The notes below the pieces were generated by a model, which worked only from the letters and a program-made list of their open reading frames with translations, was not told the origin of the DNA and made no database searches. A stretch of 64,000 nucleotides of DNA from Alternaria dauci (Eukaryota > Ascomycota > Dothideomycetes > Pleosporales > Pleosporaceae). Position 1 is the first letter of the stretch. Each line of letters begins with the position of its first letter. Location: positions 2,852,001-2,916,000 of the forward strand of contig NC_091275.1 in NCBI RefSeq assembly GCF_042100115.1, in the 5' to 3' direction. Below are positions 58,375-64,000 of this stretch, one piece after another. Both the position numbers and the translations under genes were made by a program.

Positions 58375-59346
58375 GTTGTTTATCTTCAGACTCTTCTCCA
58401 TGCGAGTAACGGTTCTCGCAAGCAAATAACGGACAGACTCCGTTTGGTGGCCAGACCTCTGTGCGGCTATCAGTTCCAGAAGCCCGTGCCCATGGCGCGG
58501 CGATGGTACTTTGTAGGCTCGACTTTGAGAGTACCTCTAGCTGTAATTTCCCATTATGCCTTGTCCATTTGACAAGGTTGTCGCTACAGTTGCCGGTGAC
58601 ACACTTGTTCATTCGAGCAAGCAAGTCGTGAGCTCCAACGTCGTCGCCGCCAACAAAATGTACGGGCGACCATGGCAGTTTTCGCTCCATTGCCTTGCCT
58701 TTACTAGCTCCAGTCACTACAATCCTGTCCAAGCCCTCGATATCTGAGAGCATGCTCTTGATGAATAGCCAAAGCTCACTCCTGATCATGGGCACTGAGT
58801 GGTGGATCACAAAGTCAGCGTAAGTCTCATACAGATTCCTGCAGGAAAACACCTACTGATAGGCCATGACTCTAGGTTTAGTCGCAAACACCGTAGGCCG
58901 ACTGCATCGGCGCGGAGTGAACCCGCGGGTTCGCTCTTTGATAGCGCAGTGTATTGTAGCCACTCACGTGCAATATGAGGGCGATCCGAATTTAGTTCCC
59001 GCAGGTCAATCTCGATGTCCTGGATACGCGATCTGTACTCGAGAGGAAGCGCGTAGAGAAAAGTCCGCATCCGAGTAAGATTCGGGAAACGAAAGGTGTT
59101 GTGGGCGAACAGTGGACGGCGGTCGGTTTCGTGGTAGGTTCTGCGACATGTTTGGAGCAGGGCAGCGCCTGGTATCGTGCACGGCCTTCTATCTTGTCGG
59201 TCTTTTGAGTTGTTAATCTGAGGGTCGATTATAGGAGCTTCGGCAACGAAACAAAGTCCAAAGATGATGTGTTTGATTTCTGTAGGCAGTTGGAGGAGTG
59301 CCGATTGGGGCTGAAGATTATCCGGGGGTGATATTGTAATAGCCAT
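58352..59346 (-). CDS. unknown fungal protein with F-box-like N-terminus
   Basis: Complement of 58857-59346 and 58352-58794; 310 residues. It begins with LLQLPTEIKHIIFGLCF, the LPxEIxxxIF pattern seen at the start of many fungal F-box-like or related proteins. LLQTCRRTYHETDRRPLFAHNTFRF follows, also typical of this fast-evolving group. The rest has no recognised domain. The intron (58795-58856, GTAGGT donor, CGCTGAC branch, CTCAG acceptor) joins in frame (SWPIMPMIRSELW). The predicted 3' end overlaps the GPI2 coding end by 23 bp, so the last residues may be wrong (a further intron could end it earlier). Confidence 0.62.
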
Positions 59347-60170
59347 GATTGTAGCAAAGGGTATGGCAAGAAAGCTTAATCCCTAAAAGGTGGTGTAACC
59401 TCAGCTTTAACTACAGTGTAAAACGCCGTGGCTTGAGCTGATGGTCACCGCCTATAGGCCGTAGTCGTGGTTCGTCTATCTCAGCATCGTGGCGTTCTGC
59501 CGACACAGCACATCAGCCCGAGCTGAAATCTTTTCACAAAACGGAGAGCCTAAGCATCATAGTACCCAGCATGCCCCGTTCATGACTTGTAAAAAGCGCG
59601 TAGAGAGGCTAGAATTTCCGTGGAGGGTAGCTAAAGCGGTGAGTTGAGCCCCACAGTTTGTGTCTTCGCCGATGGCGACGTCCATGTCGGCGCGTTCCGG
59701 AACTGGAGCGGCTCAACACAAGTGTCCGGCAGATAGTCATCAGCGTGTCTGGCGACTGCCGGATGCTGTTATGCGGATAAGACTCGTGGCTGTAGTGCAG
59801 TGCCGATGTACGTGTTGGCATGGGAGCAAGCCTCCCTCCCCGCATCCAGCGTGTCAAACCCAACGACACCAGTCTGACAATAATGCTACAACATGAACCT
59901 ACGGAGCTGCTCTGCGATGTGGTTTGACGCCTCTTGGACGTCGCATTCTGGCGAGAAGCGCGACGTGAGCACAGATTTCGGCCCCCAACGTGGACATGAG
60001 CGAGGCTGAAGGAGGCGGCTATGGTGTGGCAGATTCCCGCCATCGCAATTTTGGTACTCGCGTGCACTGGACTGGACTGGACTGAACTGGACCAGGCAGC
60101 GCGTAACTCTCGACCACGCTGAACTGACATCTGCGCCGTCAATTGACGAGTGACGTGAACGAACAAGGCC
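59347..60170. other. divergent intergenic region, no gene seen
   Basis: About 820 bp between the unknown gene (-) and annexin (+). A 201-codon minus-strand open stretch (59609-60214) is Arg/Ser-rich, overlaps the annexin start and looks like a shadow. The pentamer repeat at 60066-60090 lies about 80 bp before the annexin ATG. Confidence 0.5.
60066..60090 (+). repeat. ACTGG pentanucleotide repeat, five units
   Basis: ACTGG x3, ACTGA, ACTGG in tandem, about 80 bp upstream of the annexin start. It probably lies in the leader or core promoter. Confidence 0.8.
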
Positions 60171-62597
60171 ATGTCTTTACGGCCGGACGACAGCTCGAGG
60201 CGCTCGCGGTCCAAGTCGCCTGGGCGCGGTCGAGAGCGTGCGCGCTCGCGCAGCCATGACGGGCGCGAGCCTCAGCGATACGGTGCAGCTGACAACGGAG
60301 CTGCAACCCCGCAGTATGAGATTAGGCAGCCGGGTCACGGTCAGGGTCAGCAGCAATATGCGACGTGAGTACTGCGCGAAGAATCGTGTCTGCACCAATG
60401 TTGCGACAGACATACCACGAATTCAACTGAGACATGGCGGCCAGACCAGCGAGCGAACCCATTACCATGGGCAACTACACCGACCTCCCTCCTCACGAGC
60501 GACCGGGCTACTCGCAATCCGCGTCTTCGGCGGGTGTCGCGTATGCCCAGCCTGGCAATGTCCAGTATGCGCCGACCGCACACAACTTTGCCTACACGGC
60601 AGCCCCAGCTTCCCATAACGCGCCCCCGAGGACAGCGGGCGCGACAGCGACGAGCAACGGTGGGGGCTTTCAGTATGCGAACCCAACCCTCCAGTACACG
60701 GCGAAGCCAGTGGGCAACGCGGGCCAGCCGCCAGCTGTTCGACACAACTCGCAGCCCATGAGTCCCTCGTACACGCAGTCGGCCCAACAACTGCAATACA
60801 CAGCGGCATCGCAAGCCCCTCCGCCGCAATCGCAATACTCGACCATGCCACAGGCTCCTCAGCCACCGCCTTCCCAATATCCCCCCATGCCACAAGCTCC
60901 GCCGCCGCAGTCACAGTATGCGACTATGCCACAGGCGCCCCAGCCGCCGCCAGCGGATCAGTCTGGCGGCTACCCACCTCCGCCAATGGGTCACCACTCG
61001 CCGCGTCCTGATCACCACCGCGCCGCTTCCTACTCGGGTCCAATGAGCACACACGACGGTCGCAATGTCGTCGAGCTGCGTCCACAAGGTCACCTGGGTG
61101 CAGGCGACCGACCCGACGGGCTGCGCATGGACAGGCTGTCGGTGAGCGGAAACCGACCCGACCTGCATACCATTGTACCTGGAGGCATGCCTGGAGGATT
61201 TTCGACGGGACTACCGCCGCCGAGTCCGCTGCTCGAAGCTTACCACGGAACCTATCAGTCCATTAGCCCTATGCCCCAGGCGCTGATGCTAGACGACGAT
61301 TTGGACCATCTGCCTCCCCTTGATACCCTGTCGCCGCGGGCTTCTGGCCATTCGATTCATGGCCGGCATCGTGCGCATTCTAGCTCGCGGCGCTCGCCGA
61401 GTCCTGCAAGGTCTTCTAAGCACAACGACAAGCTGGCAATGGCGGCATATGGGCGCAACGAGAGACTCCCTGAGAAAGAGAAAGAGAAGCGGAGAGTAAG
61501 GGTGTATGATGCTACGGATGACGCGCTGGCGCTTGTTGACGCTCTGGCTGCGCGAACCCCTGACGTGGATACCATTGTCGATATTCTTCCGGCGCTATCG
61601 CATGACCAGATGCTCGAGTTGAGAGCAGAGTATAAACGGCACTGCAAGGTACAAGGCAGGGGTATCAACATCGCCAAACACATCAAACTCAAAACATCTG
61701 GTAACTTTGGGAAGATTGCGTACGTGACAGCTTTAGGGAAATACGAAGGAGAGGGCTACTGGGCAAACTACTGGTACCAGTCAAACTCTGCGCGTCGCGA
61801 GCTCCTCATCGAATCTTTAATGGGTCGTCAGAACTACGAGATCCGCGAAATCAAGGCTGCGTTCAAGGATAAGCGGTACGGCGACTCGCTGACCAAGTGC
61901 ATGGACAAGGAGCTCAAGGCCGACAAGTTCCGCAAAGCTGTGCTCATGGCGCTCGAGGGTGAGCGGCAGGAGGAAAGCGATGTGTGGCCCGTCGAGTACC
62001 GCGTTCGCGATGTGGATACGCTGTATAGAGCTATTAGGGCAAAGGAGGGCGGGGAGAGTACGATGCTGAGCATTGTTATTATGCGGAGCGATACGCATCT
62101 GCGCGAGGTGCTGAGGACGTATGAGAAGCGGTATCAAGCAAACTTTGCGCGAGATGCTCTGAAGAAGAGTAATAATTTGGTTGGCGAGGTCATTGCACAT
62201 ATCCTCAATGGCGTTAGTAAGTTCTTTTTGCCCCTCCCTACCAATAATCTTGGTATCTCATTCGTGTACTAATCGCTTTCTAGTTAATCGTCCCGCAAGA
62301 GACGCAATGCTCCTCCACCACGCACTCATGGATCTCATGGAACCTGTCAACGACGCTCGTTCTTCCAACGGCCGGCTGTCGTCGCGCGAAACAACGTCGA
62401 GTAAACATGAACGTCAGCAACGCGTCGAGCTGCTCATCTCGCGCCTCGTGAGGTTTCACTGGGATCGTCAGCATTTGTTTAGGGTCAAGGCCGAGTACGA
62501 AGAAAAGTATGGTCGGCTTGTTGAAGAGGATATTGAGGAGGCGACGAGGGGCGATTTGAGAGCTTTTGCTATTGCGATTTGTCAGACGGCGAGGTGA
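60171..62597 (+). CDS. fungal annexin with long Pro/Gln-rich N-terminus
   Basis: Exons 60171-60364, 60445-62216 and 62284-62597; 759 residues. The first about 430 residues are disordered: an Arg/Ser-rich start (SRRSRSKSPGRGRERARSRS), then Gln/Tyr/Pro repeats of the type SQYxTMPQAPQPPP. The annexin core follows from about 440: DALALVDALAARTPDVDTIVDIL, MLELRAEYKRHCKVQGRGINIAKHIK, RRELLIESLMGRQNYEIREIKAAFKDKRY (split in my reading), and later LREVLRTYEKRY and the C-terminal repeat over the last intron. Annexins bind acidic membranes with Ca2+. The typical GxGT calcium loops are not obvious, so binding may be altered. Introns are canonical. Confidence 0.85.
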
Positions 62598-62865
62598 TAC
62601 CCGGGTTTTGTGGAGCGGAGAGCGTGGAGGGGGGGAAGCGTAGTTGCATTTACGGACAGCATATATCTGCTGGTCTGAAGGCTTGGGGTTGGGGGGGATA
62701 ATAATGTTACAACCTTGCCATCTGATTTTATCTTGTTTATCACTTTGTAGTCGCCTTATGTGTTACGCTATACCGCAGCGAACAAACGCACATTGAGTCC
62801 TCTGCAACTCGTGACGCTACAGTTGAGGAGCACAAGGTACTTATTAAAGTTTCACATGGATAGAA

Positions 62866-64000
62866 TTAAACGCTACTAAAATCCACTTTGCTCTCACTGC
62901 GTACATGTACACCGCCCCGTGTCTCGACCTTGTCTCCACTATCATCGTACATGCCATCTTCGTACTCGTGCTCATGTAGAGCAGGTATCCTGCTACAGTT
63001 TTCGCCTCTGTAGCCACACAATCCACCAGCCAGTTCGATCGTAGACCCAGTATCTAGATTGGTCGTTGTCAGGGGCTGGCTGCGTCTCCGTTTGGGCGCA
63101 CTACCAAATGTTGGAACCGAATTTGCGTTGCCGTAATGACTGCGACCATTGGACCTATAATTTGATCTCAGAGATGTGAACATGGCGCCGCAAGAGCGGA
63201 GGATGGGGCGAAGCAGGGGAAGGGATGCTAATAGACTGATCAGTTCAATCATTCCCAATAACAACGATAGGTCGACGTAGATGACTACTGACTTGCAAAA
63301 GATGCCAAATTGACATCACACACCGCCCAGATTTGGTCGTCGATGCCATCGTACGTGAGATCCTGATTGTTCTTTCTGTCGAGTGCGACAGTGTGAATAA
63401 TACTGCCGAGCGCTGAGCCGCAGACCCTTTACTCGCGTCAACAGAAGTCGAAAGGTCTTGTGTGGGAGTCTCACAGTATCCCAGATGCGAACATGGCTGC
63501 CACGGCGATCTTGCGTGCGGCTGAAATGTGGAGTCTGTAGATCTCGATGAGCGGACATAGCAGTATCGCAACTTCAAGAATGAAGTGCGGTATGCTTGAT
63601 GCAAAGAGTGACAGCATCGGTGCCAGAGGGCATTTGCCTGGGACGTCTTTGTGCCAAAACTTCCGAATCGGTTGGCATAGCGTAGAGATGAGTGTGACCT
63701 TTGGAGGTCAGTGTGTTGTTCTTGGACTGTGAGGTTGTTTGTTCACTCACCCTGACGATGATCCAGCCCACCGCGCAGACGAACAGGATTCTGATAGGCT
63801 GCCTGATGATTGAAAGTGAAAAGGTTCTCCAGTAGAAGCCTAGTATCACGAACTTTGAGAGTCCGACTGAGAATGTGTAGAACCACATGTCTACCCAAAG
63901 GTCCAAGAAATAATGGTACACAATCTCATCCTCTGGCATGTCCACGTCTTGAAGTGGCTTTCCTAGTCCCCATCGCATCTCTTGCAATTGTCAGTGCGCG
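62866..64000 (-). CDS. PTH11-like rhodopsin-domain membrane protein, 5' end outside window
   Basis: Visible exons (complement): 63751-63980, 63475-63698, 63293-63426 and 62866-63227, about 316 residues. The right edge shows CTGAC...GCAAG just before 63980, an intron end, so more exons lie beyond 64000. Seen: transmembrane stretches (VDMWFYTFSVGLSKFVILGF, RILFVCAVGWIIVRVTL, FILEVAILLCPLIEIYRL), AAMFASGILVCGSALG, then DDQIWAVCDVNLASFATSLPLLRPIL. This is the WxxxEVNL...LPxLRPL ending of the fungal rhodopsin-domain family (PTH11-like, seven helices). A hydrophilic tail of about 105 residues follows. Such proteins are presumed surface sensors; the ligand is unknown. The intron at 63228-63292 is placed with a GTCAGT donor; a nearby alternative also keeps frame. 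Confidence 0.78.

Noticed and set aside
59609..60214. 201-codon minus-strand ORF
   Set aside because: Overlaps the annexin start, Arg/Ser-rich from GC bias, no domain and no splice context.

Overview
The window is nuclear DNA of a filamentous ascomycete. Genes are dense, split by many 45-65 nt introns (mostly GTRNGT donors, CTRAY branch sites, YAG acceptors), and there are no operons. Gene content (ASH1-type SET protein, Tea1-like kelch protein, PTH11-like rhodopsin-domain membrane protein, fungal annexin, carotenoid/opsin cluster) points to Pezizomycotina, most probably Dothideomycetes/Pleosporales; the exact order is inference. I placed 30 protein-coding genes (two cut by the window edges). 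I recognised no tRNA, rRNA, CRISPR array or intact transposon.

Layout. 1-11.5 kb: CDP-alcohol phosphotransferase (5' cut), Gemin2/Brr1-like snRNP assembly factor, histidyl-tRNA synthetase with two in-frame starts, MLRQ/NDUFA4-like mitochondrial subunit, ERF2-type palmitoyltransferase, ASH1-type histone methyltransferase. 11.5-13.7 kb: gene-poor, holding one tiny gene that encodes a repeated Cys-containing peptide behind a TATA box. 13.7-29 kb: CECR5-like HAD hydrolase, secreted beta-propeller lactonase, F-box/LRR protein, SSZ1, RRP40, DPS1 and the TORC1 subunit raptor (KOG1). 30-46 kb: Tea1-like kelch/coiled-coil protein, a proline-rich unknown, a small mitochondrial membrane protein, a hotdog thioesterase, VPS5, a GH43 glycosidase and a coiled-coil unknown. 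46-47.4 kb: secreted histidine acid phosphatase. 48-57 kb: carotenoid/retinal cluster. 57-64 kb: GPI2, an unknown, annexin, and a rhodopsin-domain membrane protein cut by the right edge.

The carotenoid cluster is carB (phytoene desaturase, +), carO (opsin, -), carX (carotene-cleaving oxygenase, -), carRA (bifunctional phytoene synthase/lycopene cyclase, +). Together these would make phytoene, desaturate and cyclise it to beta-carotene, cleave that to retinal, and load retinal into an opsin that keeps the residues of a light-driven proton pump. carX and carRA are divergent and share 470 bp of upstream DNA.

The most unusual observation is in the introns. Two neighbouring but unrelated genes, the thioesterase (38.6 kb) and the GH43 enzyme (41.7 kb), each have a junction that no ordinary single intron resolves without losing the frame or the family-type residues. 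In both, removing a canonical internal intron creates a perfect new donor (G joined to TAAGT or TGAGT), and removing that second intron restores the frame and the expected residues. These look like two spliceosomal twin introns (stwintrons) of the class in which the internal intron splits the G|U of the external donor. The second candidate is the 12.4 kb repeat-peptide gene.
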